Of a DNA stretch of 64,000 bases, positions 46,873-55,376 are shown piece after piece. The stretch spans positions 930,001-994,000 of the forward strand of contig NZ_BAFN01000001.1 of NCBI RefSeq assembly GCF_000949635.1, in the 5' to 3' direction. The stretch comes from Candidatus Brocadia sinica JPN1 (lineage in GTDB: Bacteria; Planctomycetota; Brocadiia; Brocadiales; Brocadiaceae). The position numbers were made by a program, and so were the translations under genes. How positions within the stretch are numbered: the stretch's first letter is position 1; each line of letters opens with the position of its first letter. Under the pieces are notes generated by a model. That model made no database searches and was not told the origin of the DNA. It saw only the letters and a list, made by a program, of their open reading frames with translations.

Positions 46873-47107
46873 TTCCAAAATTGGAGAATCCCGGTCAGAA
46901 TAGCAAATTCATAAATCGCACCCGTACACAAACTGCCCTAACAACAGCGCTGAAAATTTGAAAGAGTTTATATCGGCCTACTCGTTGCAATGCAGATAAT
47001 GGGAAATGACAAATAGAGATGCTTTACGTTGACATGACCATAATTGATTGCTACAATAGCCCCATCGATACTATTATGAAATCAATGGATTTTATGGAGG
47101 AAATACG

Positions 47108-47626
47108 ATGATATTACCGCTGCAAATTACCTCGAGAAATTTAGAACTCACTGAAGCGATCAAGACAAACATCCGTGAGCATGCAGAAAGTTTAGATAAA
47201 TATTACAGCCGGATTATGAGCTGCAGGGTCGCTGTAGAGGCGCTTCCCAACAGGTCATTGTATAACGTATGTATCGATATGACCGTCCCCGGTGTGGAAC
47301 TTGTAGTAAAACTTGATCCGAACTCAGACCTCTATATTGCAATAAGAGACGCCTTTCATGATGCGCGCCGTAAGCTGGAGGATTTTGCCAGAAGACAGCG
47401 CGGCGAAGTAAAACGACATGAGGAGCCACTCCGTGCCCGCATAAGTACTCTATTCCAGGACAAGGGCTACGGCTTCCTTACCACAGTGGATGGCAGGGAA
47501 ATCTATTTTCACGAGAATAGCGTACAGAACCATAAATTTAAGCAACTGGAGATCGGAATGGAGGTACGTTTTGCTGAAGAAATGGGTGAAAAAGGACCAC
47601 AGGCCACTTATGTCAAAGTAATTTGA
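47108..47626 (+). CDS. HPF/RaiA-type ribosome hibernation factor fused to a cold-shock domain
   Basis: A 172-aa protein with a strong GGAGG upstream. Residues 1-100 are a ribosome-associated inhibitor/HPF domain (LPLQITSRNLELTEAIKTNI, ending in the basic DARRKLEDFARRQRGEVKRH). Residues 108-172 are a cold-shock domain (ARISTLFQDKGYGFLTTVDG with the RNP-like KGYGFL and IYFHENSV). HPF domains sit in the decoding region and silence ribosomes, and CSDs bind single-stranded RNA. The CSD replaces the dimerisation tail of long HPFs. This suggests combined ribosome and RNA binding in stasis. Confidence 0.88.
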   Translation: MILPLQITSRNLELTEAIKTNIREHAESLDKYYSRIMSCRVAVEALPNRSLYNVCIDMTVPGVELVVKLDPNSDLYIAIRDAFHDARRKLEDFARRQRGEVKRHEEPLRARISTLFQDKGYGFLTTVDGREIYFHENSVQNHKFKQLEIGMEVRFAEEMGEKGPQATYVKVI

Positions 47627-47819
47627 CAGCATTCAAATTTTTGATTGACATCAAATACCAAACCTTTTCATAATTAAAGTAGTGTTCCTGGATAAACGGT
47701 AACGAAGTCCGTATCGTAAAACATTCACCGATTAGCGTAACAGACATCGTAACCTTAGTCCAATTACCTATCCCTTGCGTTCTTTGCTTACAGATATCGT
47801 TCTCGTAAGACTTTTTGCT

Positions 47820-48572
47820 ATGGCATTACAAAGAAAGTTGTTGTTCATTATCTTTGTTCTTGCGGTTATCTTCTGTGCCAATGGGCAGTATAGCATAACT
47901 GCTGACGACACTTGGCAATTGGATGATACTCCGTCAGAAATGAACGATGAAGAAGAGATCGAGTTAGGAAAACAAGTTGATGAATATATAAGGCATCATT
48001 TTTATCTGGAAAATGATCCTGACCTCAACATGGTCGTCAGCAACATTACGCAAAGACTCGTGACGGTATCTGATAGAAATACACTTCCTTTCACCTGCAC
48101 CATTCTTCAGTCATTTTCGATCAATGCATTTTCTGCCCCTGGCGGGCATATCTATCTAACTTACGGATTACTCAAATTTGCTCAAACAGAAGACGAGGTG
48201 GCTGGAATTGTCGGCCACGAAGTGGCTCATGCATCCTTGCATCACGCTTCAAAATTGTATCACGAGGTGATGGAAATCCTTTCCCGACAGAATAACGGGA
48301 CTCACTCACCTGAGAGTTTGTTACTATTAAATAGCCACCTCGAAGAATTTGAACAGGATGCCGATACAACGGGTGTTTTCTATGCATCGAAAGCCGGATT
48401 TAATCCCAGCGGTCTGCTGGACTTTTTGGAAAGACATCTCAGCCTCATGATTCGCAAAAATATGTTTGGCTTGGCAGGTCCTGGCTCCTCAGCAGAACTC
48501 ATTAACTCCAGAATAAATCATTTAAAAGAGTACCTTTCCACTTTAGAAAAAGGGAAAAATAATAAAGAATAA
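47820..48572 (+). CDS. Secreted M48-family zinc metalloprotease
   Basis: A 250-aa protein from the ATG at 47820 (MALQRKLLFIIFVLAVIFC), which opens with a signal peptide; a longer start at 47775 is possible but breaks the signal. The HEVAH zinc site lies at 133-137 and the third ligand is probably the Glu in EEFEQDADTTG near 183. This is the BepA/LoiP-like M48B pattern. It is likely a periplasmic protease for envelope quality control. There is no TPR extension. Confidence 0.87.
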   Translation: MALQRKLLFIIFVLAVIFCANGQYSITADDTWQLDDTPSEMNDEEEIELGKQVDEYIRHHFYLENDPDLNMVVSNITQRLVTVSDRNTLPFTCTILQSFSINAFSAPGGHIYLTYGLLKFAQTEDEVAGIVGHEVAHASLHHASKLYHEVMEILSRQNNGTHSPESLLLLNSHLEEFEQDADTTGVFYASKAGFNPSGLLDFLERHLSLMIRKNMFGLAGPGSSAELINSRINHLKEYLSTLEKGKNNKE

Positions 48573-48594
48573 GTTCAAAAGCAGAATATTTAAG

Positions 48595-49416
48595 CTGCAT
48601 CTTTTCCATTGTCCGCAATCTGTTTACGGTGTCGATTTTAGTGGTGCAGCAAACGCCGGTAAAAAGATATGGATTGCGAGCGGAATAAGAAAAAAGAATA
48701 CCCTGCAAATCAAAGACTGTTTCCGGGCAGAAGCCCTCCCCGGCTCAGGGAGTAAGCGTAACGAGTGTATGGCGGCACTTCGGAATTTCATCATGGAAAA
48801 ACGTCCGGGTGCCTTCGGGATCGACTTCCCTTTTGGGTTGCCTCAGAGTCTGGTAAAAGAGGAAGGGTGGGAGGATTTTGTGTTATCCTTTCCACGCAAC
48901 TATCCCAGCGCCGAAGCGTTTAGGAAGATTCTCCGCTCATCCTCTGGTGGATACGAACTCAAGCGAGTTACCGATAAAGAATGCCAGACACCCTTTTCCC
49001 CTTACAACCTCAGGCTCTATCGTCAAACCTACTTTGGCATCTGTAAAATACTTTCCCCGCTAATCCGGGACCATCTGGTATGTGTGCTCCCCATGCAAAA
49101 AGCACTGCCGGACAAAACATGGCTACTGGAAGTTTGCCCTGCTTCGACCTTAAAACAGGCGCATCTCTATTTTCCCTATAAAGGGAGTTCCAGATCACAT
49201 TATTCAGCCAGGACACGTATCCTTACCTGGGTAGAAGAAGCATGTGGCATGTCCCTCCCCGGAACAGTCCGTCTGGCAGCCCTGGATGACAATTACGGAG
49301 ACGCCCTTGATAGCGTCATTGCTACGGTCGCTACATTCCGTGCCATCCGCAACAGAATTGGTATTACCGCTCTTGATAATGATAACTGCCTGCGAGAGGG
49401 ATATGTATTTGTTTAA
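48595..49416 (+). CDS. DUF429 family protein (RNase H-fold nuclease-like), start codon unclear
   Basis: The first ATG at 48769 would cut off the conserved opening GVDFSGAANAGKKIWIASG, which is in frame at 48628-48684, so translation must start further upstream. Between the in-frame stop at 48544 and that motif there is no ATG, GTG or TTG, only CTG (48595) and ATA codons. CTG is used here provisionally. The rest is typical: GAFGIDFPFGLP near 80 and AALDDNYGDALDSVIATVATFRA near the end, giving the scattered acidic residues of DUF429. It follows the M48 gene by 22 bp. The biochemical function of the family is not established. Confidence 0.7.
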   Translation: MHLFHCPQSVYGVDFSGAANAGKKIWIASGIRKKNTLQIKDCFRAEALPGSGSKRNECMAALRNFIMEKRPGAFGIDFPFGLPQSLVKEEGWEDFVLSFPRNYPSAEAFRKILRSSSGGYELKRVTDKECQTPFSPYNLRLYRQTYFGICKILSPLIRDHLVCVLPMQKALPDKTWLLEVCPASTLKQAHLYFPYKGSSRSHYSARTRILTWVEEACGMSLPGTVRLAALDDNYGDALDSVIATVATFRAIRNRIGITALDNDNCLREGYVFV

Positions 49417-49548
49417 ATTACTCCGTTTGATTTACACATGTAACTGTTAGGAATTTCAGAACTGCGGTGGAGAGTGAAGCTTCTCTATGCTTTCCATTGG
49501 GAAAGTAGCCGAAGGCATACTTTATGCCGTTAATTATCAATAGTTATC

Positions 49549-50016
49549 TTATTTCAATATTTTATTCAGTATTTCCAGCATTTTTACCCTGTGTGTGCCT
49601 GACCAGTACACGCGACAGCACTGCCGGCAAACATCAAATTCATTCTGTGTCGAATAAATATAGGGTGGCACCCTGTCTCTTATTTTTTCCTTCTCAACAA
49701 CATCCAACGGTCTATTGCAAAGCAAACATCGGGTAAAAATACCCGATTTATAATCGATGTTGTAATGGTTGATAACTTGCCTGAGCTGTTCTGTATAATA
49801 CGGGCTCTTGATAAGCAGGGAGTTTTTTGCGGATTCACGTTCAGTTAGCTTCCTATCCATCGTTAAGATAACGCGGTGTTCACGAATGGCCCTTGCAATA
49901 AGGTCATCATCAGAAATAGAAGATTCATACACAACATCATATCCGATTATGCGCAACCATCGTGCAAGCTTGCCAAGCATGGCATCAGCAATAAACTTGA
50001 AAGGTTCCGTAGTCAT
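49549..50016 (-). CDS. Mut7-C RNase-domain protein
   Basis: A 155-aa protein matching the Mut7-C family (PF01927). It has an N-terminal PIN-like half (FIADAMLGKLARWLRIIGYDV with acidic DDDLIARA and TMDRKL) and a C-terminal zinc ribbon (CLLCNRPL near 97-104 and CRQCCRVYWSGTH near 131-143). Predicted RNase; the target is unknown. It is monocistronic and convergent with the DUF429 gene. Confidence 0.87.
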   Translation of the reverse strand: MTTEPFKFIADAMLGKLARWLRIIGYDVVYESSISDDDLIARAIREHRVILTMDRKLTERESAKNSLLIKSPYYTEQLRQVINHYNIDYKSGIFTRCLLCNRPLDVVEKEKIRDRVPPYIYSTQNEFDVCRQCCRVYWSGTHRVKMLEILNKILK

Positions 50017-50303
50017 AGAGAAATAGCATTGTCTTTGGACTCATCCTTTTGGACACGTATCAATCAAAAAGCAGGCCGCACGAACACTGTTCCGAATAGC
50101 AATTCCATCAGAAGAGCAAAGAGAAAAGCCTTGAAAGATTTACAGGCATATGCTAGTATTATCATCTTATCGGAGGGAAATTTCCATAGTATATTCGTTC
50201 AAACCCCAAAAATGAATGGTTTTTGTATAAAGATCTCTAAAAACTCTCTAGGTTAAAGTAAAAATTGTATCCTGTTGGTAAAACCCGGAAAGGGACTTAT
50301 GTT

Positions 50304-50798
50304 ATGGGCGTTGAATTTCAGGGTAATTTAATTGGTGCGGGAAAGGTTTTTGGAATTATCATTAGCCGATACAATAATTTTATCACAAAACGTTTATTGG
50401 ATGGTGCAATCGATGGACTTATTCGGCACGGTGTAAAAGAAGAGGATGTTGATATTTTTTGGGTACCCGGCGCCTGTGAGATACCAGCCGCCGCCCTTAA
50501 GGTTGCGCAAAGCGGTAAATACGATGCAGTAATTTGTTTAGGCGCAATCCTCCGTGGCGAAACACCTCATTTTGACTATGTCGCAAACGAATCTGCCAAA
50601 GGTATTGCACATGTTGGATTATCTACAGGAATTCCAACCATTTATGGTGTGATTACAACAGAGACCCTGGAACAGGCCATTGACCGTGCTGGCGCAAAGA
50701 CCGGAAATAAAGGCGCAGAGGCTGCCATATCAGCCATAGAGATGGTAAATCTTTTTGAACAGATGCAATCCGGTATAAAAACAATCAAAAGGCAGTAA
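50304..50798 (+). CDS. ribH: 6,7-dimethyl-8-ribityllumazine synthase
   Basis: A 164-aa enzyme of the penultimate riboflavin step. The ATG at 50304 has AAAGGGA upstream and gives the canonical N-terminus [23 protein letters not shown]. Other motifs are [35 protein letters not shown] (with the catalytic His) and [16 protein letters not shown]. No FMN riboswitch is seen ahead of it. It is followed by nusB, the usual ribH-nusB order. Confidence 0.95.
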   Translation: MGVEFQGNLIGAGKVFGIIISRYNNFITKRLLDGAIDGLIRHGVKEEDVDIFWVPGACEIPAAALKVAQSGKYDAVICLGAILRGETPHFDYVANESAKGIAHVGLSTGIPTIYGVITTETLEQAIDRAGAKTGNKGAEAAISAIEMVNLFEQMQSGIKTIKRQ

Positions 50799-50891
50799 CC
50801 CGCTATCGGCATTTTACCCTTCTTTTTTCGTAATCAGTTATTTCAATTGTAGATTTATTTAAAGTTGCTCTTATTAAAAACCAAATATTCC

Positions 50892-52172
50892 ATGCGCAAC
50901 AGAACGATTGCCCGCGAACTCGCCCTTCAATCCCTTTACCAACTTGATCTGCGCGGTGATGAAATTATCAATGAGATTAATACCTTTTGCAAAAACAGCA
51001 CGGAAAAGGAGGATATCTATCAGTTTGCCATAGCACTCGTCAACGGTTGCCGGTCACGGATAAAAGAAATCGACGAAAAAATCTCCAGTGTTACAGAGCA
51101 CTGGGAATTACGCCGCATGGCTATTATTGATAAAAATATCCTGCGTTTAGGGGTTTATGAATTACTGTACAGAAATGATATCCCGCCAAAGGTATCAATC
51201 AACGAGGCCATAGAACTTGCAAAAAAATTCAGCACGAAAAATTCAGGGACGTTTGTAAACGGAATTTTAGACAAAATTTATACCCAGTTTGGAAATGGGA
51301 AATTGAAAGACAGCAGGTATACTTCCATTCTCCAGAATGTGGCAGAAATAGATTACGGAAATGCAGACCTGCACGTACACACGAACTACTCCGATGGGAC
51401 GATGGCGCCAGAAGAGGTTGTGGATGAGGCTATCCGACTCGGTGTTTCAACTATTGCAATTACGGACCATGACACTATTGACGGTGTTACAATAGCCTAT
51501 GGTTACGGTAAGGGCAAAAATATCCATATCATACCTGGCATAGAATTCTCTTCATATCTCAGCCCATCGGAAATTCACATCCTGGGATATTTTATTGATG
51601 TGAATAACAATTTTTTACAAAAAGTAATAAAACAATCCCGCGAGGACCGCATAAACCGTATTTATGCTATGGTAGAAAAATTACGCAAGCTCCAGGTTGA
51701 TATTAATCCACAGGAAATTTTGACGCTTGCCGGAAAAGGTTCCCCTGGACGTATGCATGTGGCAGAAATGCTATGGAAACACGGCTATTGTGATTCCATT
51801 GTAGAATCATTTTCAAAATATATAGGCGATAATAAGCCTGGATACGTTCCCAAAAAAACATTGACACCGCAACAGGCTATTGAGTTAATCAGAGATGCCG
51901 GGGGTGTGCCGGTTCTCGCTCATCCAGGACTAACCCAAAGAGATAATGTTATTGAAGATCTGGTAAAATACGGTCTGAAAGGGATTGAGGTATATTATCC
52001 GTCTCATACCCCACAGACAGTCGAGAAGTATCTCAAGATTGCAAAGAAACACAACCTGGCTGTAACCGGTGGCTCAGACTTCCACGGTGAACGAAAGATA
52101 GACAGTCCTATCGCTAAAGTAATGGTGCCGGGGGATCTTGTTAGGAAACTCAGGCAAAAATGTCCCACGTAA
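50892..52172 (+). CDS. nusB: NusB-PHP fusion: transcription antitermination factor joined to a PHP-type exonuclease/phosphoesterase domain
   Basis: A 426-aa protein from the ATG at 50892. Residues 1-135 are a complete NusB (NRTIARELALQSLYQLDL ... SINEAIELAKKFSTKNSGTF, VNGILDKI). After a 20-residue linker, residues 155-426 form a YciV/TrpH-type PHP domain. Its HxH..D site is DLHVHTNYSDGT (159-170), with AITDHDT near 187-193, the middle RMHVAEMLWKHGY insert, and VLAHPG and TGGSDFHG toward the C-terminus. Normal NusB is about 130-150 aa, so the fusion is real and uninterrupted. NusB acts in rRNA antitermination. E. coli YciV (RNase AM) trims rRNA 5' ends, which suggests a combined rRNA synthesis/maturation protein. 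Confidence 0.92.
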   Translation: MRNRTIARELALQSLYQLDLRGDEIINEINTFCKNSTEKEDIYQFAIALVNGCRSRIKEIDEKISSVTEHWELRRMAIIDKNILRLGVYELLYRNDIPPKVSINEAIELAKKFSTKNSGTFVNGILDKIYTQFGNGKLKDSRYTSILQNVAEIDYGNADLHVHTNYSDGTMAPEEVVDEAIRLGVSTIAITDHDTIDGVTIAYGYGKGKNIHIIPGIEFSSYLSPSEIHILGYFIDVNNNFLQKVIKQSREDRINRIYAMVEKLRKLQVDINPQEILTLAGKGSPGRMHVAEMLWKHGYCDSIVESFSKYIGDNKPGYVPKKTLTPQQAIELIRDAGGVPVLAHPGLTQRDNVIEDLVKYGLKGIEVYYPSHTPQTVEKYLKIAKKHNLAVTGGSDFHGERKIDSPIAKVMVPGDLVRKLRQKCPT

Positions 52173-52295
52173 TGGAAAGTTCATTTTATCAATTTATCAA
52201 CACACTCATTGAACGACAGAACGTTCTCAAAGGTCAAAACAGATGTCCTTTGAGGATGGTCGATTTGTAGAAATCTGTCAGGAGATAATAACCTA

Positions 52296-53636
52296 ATGGC
52301 ACAGACTTCGAAGAAAGACACAAATACATCGGATGAAACGAGAATGGAAACACCGGAAGCCATTCGCAAAAAAGAAGACATGAAAAAGCAGTCTGAAGGA
52401 TCATCTGAAAACCGGAAAAACGGCAGAGGAAAACCCAAGGGTAGTTTTTGGCACCGATTAAAAAATTTTACAGCAGAAGCGCCAAAGGCTGTCATTATAG
52501 AAGGTGATACGATACGGCTCGTTCCAATCTCACAGGAAACTGCAGTTATTGAAGAATTTCTTGAAAAAGAAACTTCTATCCTTTCAGAAATATCGGTTTC
52601 GGTCTTACCGGAAACTATTGCCGGTAAAGATGAAGCCGGAAGTCAGACCCTGGCCCCACCGGAAGAGATTGTTTCTGTTTTGCCGGAAACTGCTGTTGTT
52701 GAAGAACACATTGAAGAGGAAACTTCCGTTTCGTCAGAGAAACTCAAGAAGGGTTTAGAGAAAACGCGTAGTCGTTTCTGGGCCCGTCTGAAAAACCTCT
52801 TTTCTTTCAGGAGAAAAATCGACGAATCTGTACTTGAGGAATTGGAGGATATACTGATTGGTGCGGACATCGGTGTAAAGTCCGTCCAAAAATTAGTACA
52901 CGAATTACACGAAGCATGGAAATCCAAAACAATAATTGAAACCTCACAGATATATGATTTTATAAAAGACAGACTCAAGGAAAGCCTGCGGTCTCTTCAA
53001 GTCGACATCAATTATGCCCCCACTCCCCCTACGGTTATTATGGTTGTGGGAGTAAATGGAGTTGGTAAGACCACGGCCATAGCAAAACTCGCTAACACTT
53101 TCATTAAGGATGGCAAAAAGGTCATGGTTGCAGCAGGCGATACCTTTCGGGCTGCTGCCGTTGATCAGCTGGATATTTGGAGCAAACGCATTGGGGCAGA
53201 GATTGTAAAACATCAAACCGGTTCTGACCCCGCAGCGGTAGCATACGATGCCCTGGAAGCAAGTATCGCAAGGGGCATCGATGTCGTCATTGTGGATACC
53301 GCAGGTCGTCTCCATACCCATGAAAATCTTATGAACGAACTGGGCAAGATGAAACGGGTTATTTCCAAAAGAATTTCCGGTGCTCCCCATGAGGTTCTGA
53401 TGGTACTCGACGCCACAACCGGACAAAATGCCATCTCCCAGGCAAAGATGTTTAAGCAGGCTGTTGACATTTCAGGAATATTTTTGGCAAAGTTAGATGG
53501 TACGGCAAAGGGCGGTTTCGTTCTCGGCATGCGCAATGAAATAAACATTCCCGTAAAATATATCGGGTTGGGTGAAAAAGCAGATGATATAGAGAAATTT
53601 GACCCTGACGCCTTTGTGAATGCCTTGTTTGAATAG
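52296..53636 (+). CDS. ftsY: Signal recognition particle receptor FtsY
   Basis: A 446-aa SRP GTPase with an N-terminal charged extension (about 1-160), then the four-helix N domain and the G domain. G-domain motifs are GVNGVGKTTAIAKLA near 253-267, GDTFRAAAVDQLDIW, VDTAGRLHTHENLM and AKLDGTAKGG. It docks SRP-ribosome complexes at the membrane. The extension contains an imperfect tandem repeat (VLPET, V(I/V)EE, E(K/E)ETS, SE elements near 75-95 and 130-150). Mg-dependent GTPase residues are intact. Confidence 0.95.
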   Translation: MAQTSKKDTNTSDETRMETPEAIRKKEDMKKQSEGSSENRKNGRGKPKGSFWHRLKNFTAEAPKAVIIEGDTIRLVPISQETAVIEEFLEKETSILSEISVSVLPETIAGKDEAGSQTLAPPEEIVSVLPETAVVEEHIEEETSVSSEKLKKGLEKTRSRFWARLKNLFSFRRKIDESVLEELEDILIGADIGVKSVQKLVHELHEAWKSKTIIETSQIYDFIKDRLKESLRSLQVDINYAPTPPTVIMVVGVNGVGKTTAIAKLANTFIKDGKKVMVAAGDTFRAAAVDQLDIWSKRIGAEIVKHQTGSDPAAVAYDALEASIARGIDVVIVDTAGRLHTHENLMNELGKMKRVISKRISGAPHEVLMVLDATTGQNAISQAKMFKQAVDISGIFLAKLDGTAKGGFVLGMRNEINIPVKYIGLGEKADDIEKFDPDAFVNALFE

Positions 53637-53695
53637 TATACTATTTTTCCTGCAGAGTACACCGAAAATGTAAAGGGAACCAAAAAAGAAAATAC

Positions 53696-54415
53696 ATGAT
53701 GAGAGGCGATAAGGTTTTTTTTCATATTCTCCGTTTTAATCCAGATACTGATAAAAAGCCGTTTTTCCAGAAATTTGAAATCCCTTTTATCCGGAAAGAC
53801 CTGACAGTGCTTGAGGGGCTCAATTATATCCAGCAGCGACTGGATAACTCCCTGGCCTTTCGGTCTTCTTGCAGGGAGGCTATTTGTGGTTCTTGTGCCA
53901 TGCATATCAATGGAAAGTATCGCCTGGCCTGTAACACCCTGGTTTCAAAACTCAAATCAAATACCATTACGATCCGCCCGCTTGCCCACATGCACATACA
54001 CAAAGACCTCTTCGTTGATATGAAACCCTTCTGGGAAAAGTACGAGCATATCAAACCATACCTGATGCCCGGAAAACCATTACCAGCAACGGGAGAACAG
54101 ATACAGCGTCCGGAAGAAAGGGTGAAAATTGATACCCTGGCCGATTGCATCCTCTGCTCCTGCTGTCATTCCTCGTGTCCCATTACGGCATCACATGAAA
54201 AGTACCTTGGCCCCATGGCTTTCCTTACGGCAGACCGGTTTGTATCAGACAACCGGGATGGCGCAAAGGAGGAACGTCTGGCAATTATTAACGGTGAACA
54301 TGGCGTGTGGCGTTGCCATACGGTGTTCAACTGTCAGGAGGTATGTCCCCGAGACCTGAATCCGAGTGGTTCTATTGCCCATTTGAAGATGGCAATTGTT
54401 AAAAACAAAATTTAG
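53696..54415 (+). CDS. sdhB: Succinate dehydrogenase/fumarate reductase iron-sulfur subunit, stand-alone
   Basis: A 239-aa protein with all three cluster motifs: 2Fe-2S (SSCREAICGSCAMHINGKYRLAC), 4Fe-4S (CILCSCCHSSCP) and 3Fe-4S (CHTVFNCQEVCPRDLNP). These are normal for SdhB/FrdB. Unusually, no flavoprotein (SdhA) or membrane anchor gene is adjacent. It lies between ftsY and a small hypothetical gene on the same strand, so its partners must be encoded elsewhere, or it serves another oxidoreductase. Confidence 0.92.
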   Translation: MMRGDKVFFHILRFNPDTDKKPFFQKFEIPFIRKDLTVLEGLNYIQQRLDNSLAFRSSCREAICGSCAMHINGKYRLACNTLVSKLKSNTITIRPLAHMHIHKDLFVDMKPFWEKYEHIKPYLMPGKPLPATGEQIQRPEERVKIDTLADCILCSCCHSSCPITASHEKYLGPMAFLTADRFVSDNRDGAKEERLAIINGEHGVWRCHTVFNCQEVCPRDLNPSGSIAHLKMAIVKNKI

Positions 54416-54439
54416 AAAAGAACTTTTATTTAAAGAAGG

Positions 54440-54619
54440 ATGGCAAGTATGGAAGAAAAGAAAAAAATTATTGTCGTTGCAAGGACAGAGGGCATTGAGA
54501 TTGTTGTGGAAGGTGAAAAAGATACCGACGATTATGAATTGTACCTCTCAAAGTCTCAGGCAACGGAACTCGCTATGAACATTCTGAATACCCTCTATAA
54601 AACAGGCGCAAAGATATAG
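54440..54619 (+). CDS. Small hypothetical protein (59 aa) downstream of sdhB
   Basis: An ATG at 54440 follows AAAGAAGG. The product begins MASMEEKKKIIVVARTEGIE and is acidic, with a beta-beta-alpha look (IEIVVEGE ... YELYLSKSQATELAMNIL). It ends at the TAG at 54619, 8 bp before the next gene. It sits between sdhB (24 bp) and a LOG-family gene, in the same orientation, as in an operon. No family is recognised. Confidence 0.62.
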   Translation: MASMEEKKKIIVVARTEGIEIVVEGEKDTDDYELYLSKSQATELAMNILNTLYKTGAKI

Positions 54620-54626
54620 GTAACAC

Positions 54627-55229
54627 ATGGTAGGTGATGACCCTATAAAACGCATCTGTGTGTTTTGTGGCTCCAATGCCGGCGCGCGTTCGGTGTATAC
54701 AGACGTTGCTCAACAACTAGGTAAGGCCATTGTATCACATGGAATGGGGCTTGTCTATGGCGGAGGGAGTATTGGTCTGATGGGAATCATTGCAGATGCT
54801 GTTTTAAAAGAAAAGGGGCAGGTTATTGGTGTAATTCCACACGCCCTTGCTTCTAGAGAGTTTGCCCATCCTGGCCTGACAGAACTCCGAATGGTATCGA
54901 GTATGCACGAACGAAAGGCCATGATGGCGGAATTATCTGATGCCTTTATTGCAATGTCAGGTGGCTTTGGAACCCTTGATGAATTCTTCGAGATTCTTAC
55001 CTGGGCACAACTGGGGCTGCACGCAAAACCAATTGGATTACTCAATGTACAAGGATATTTTGATTTATTACTGGCGTTTATAAATCATGCACGAGAAGAT
55101 CGTTTTATACAAACAAAACATCACCGACTCATGATAACATCTCACGACCCCGAAGAACTCCTGTCGGAACTCATCCGCCGTAAACCCCTTTACAAGGTTC
55201 CCCAATTGATCGATTGGAAAGAGACGTAA
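54627..55229 (+). CDS. LOG-family (TIGR00730) putative nucleoside-monophosphate phosphoribohydrolase
   Basis: A 200-aa Rossmann-like protein with CVFCGSNAG near 10-18, VYGGGSIGLMGIIADAV near 44-60 and the catalytic SGGFGTLDEFFEILTWAQLGLHAKP near 112-136. The usual PGGxGTxxE here begins with Ser instead of Pro; the Glu/Arg catalytic region (MHERKAMM) is present. The family includes cytokinin-activating LOG enzymes and nucleotide 5'-phosphoribohydrolases such as PpnN. The substrate here is unknown. Confidence 0.86.
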   Translation: MVGDDPIKRICVFCGSNAGARSVYTDVAQQLGKAIVSHGMGLVYGGGSIGLMGIIADAVLKEKGQVIGVIPHALASREFAHPGLTELRMVSSMHERKAMMAELSDAFIAMSGGFGTLDEFFEILTWAQLGLHAKPIGLLNVQGYFDLLLAFINHAREDRFIQTKHHRLMITSHDPEELLSELIRRKPLYKVPQLIDWKET

Positions 55230-55376
55230 TATATAATCCTACTGCGGCCGTGACCGCAACCCAGAAAATGCAGCAGACAGTACGCAGTTGGCAATAGACA
55301 GAGAGGGATGAATTTCCATTACCGATTGCTTACTCAAATCAGTAAACTGAACCGTTATAAAAAACTTACAAAACAA

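Noticed and set aside
50017-50303. Possible FMN riboswitch ahead of ribH
   Set aside because: None of the conserved FMN aptamer segments could be found.
54396-54578. 60-aa frame overlapping the end of sdhB
   Set aside because: It is basic and low-complexity, lacks a ribosome site, and is out of frame with the better-supported 59-aa gene at 54440.
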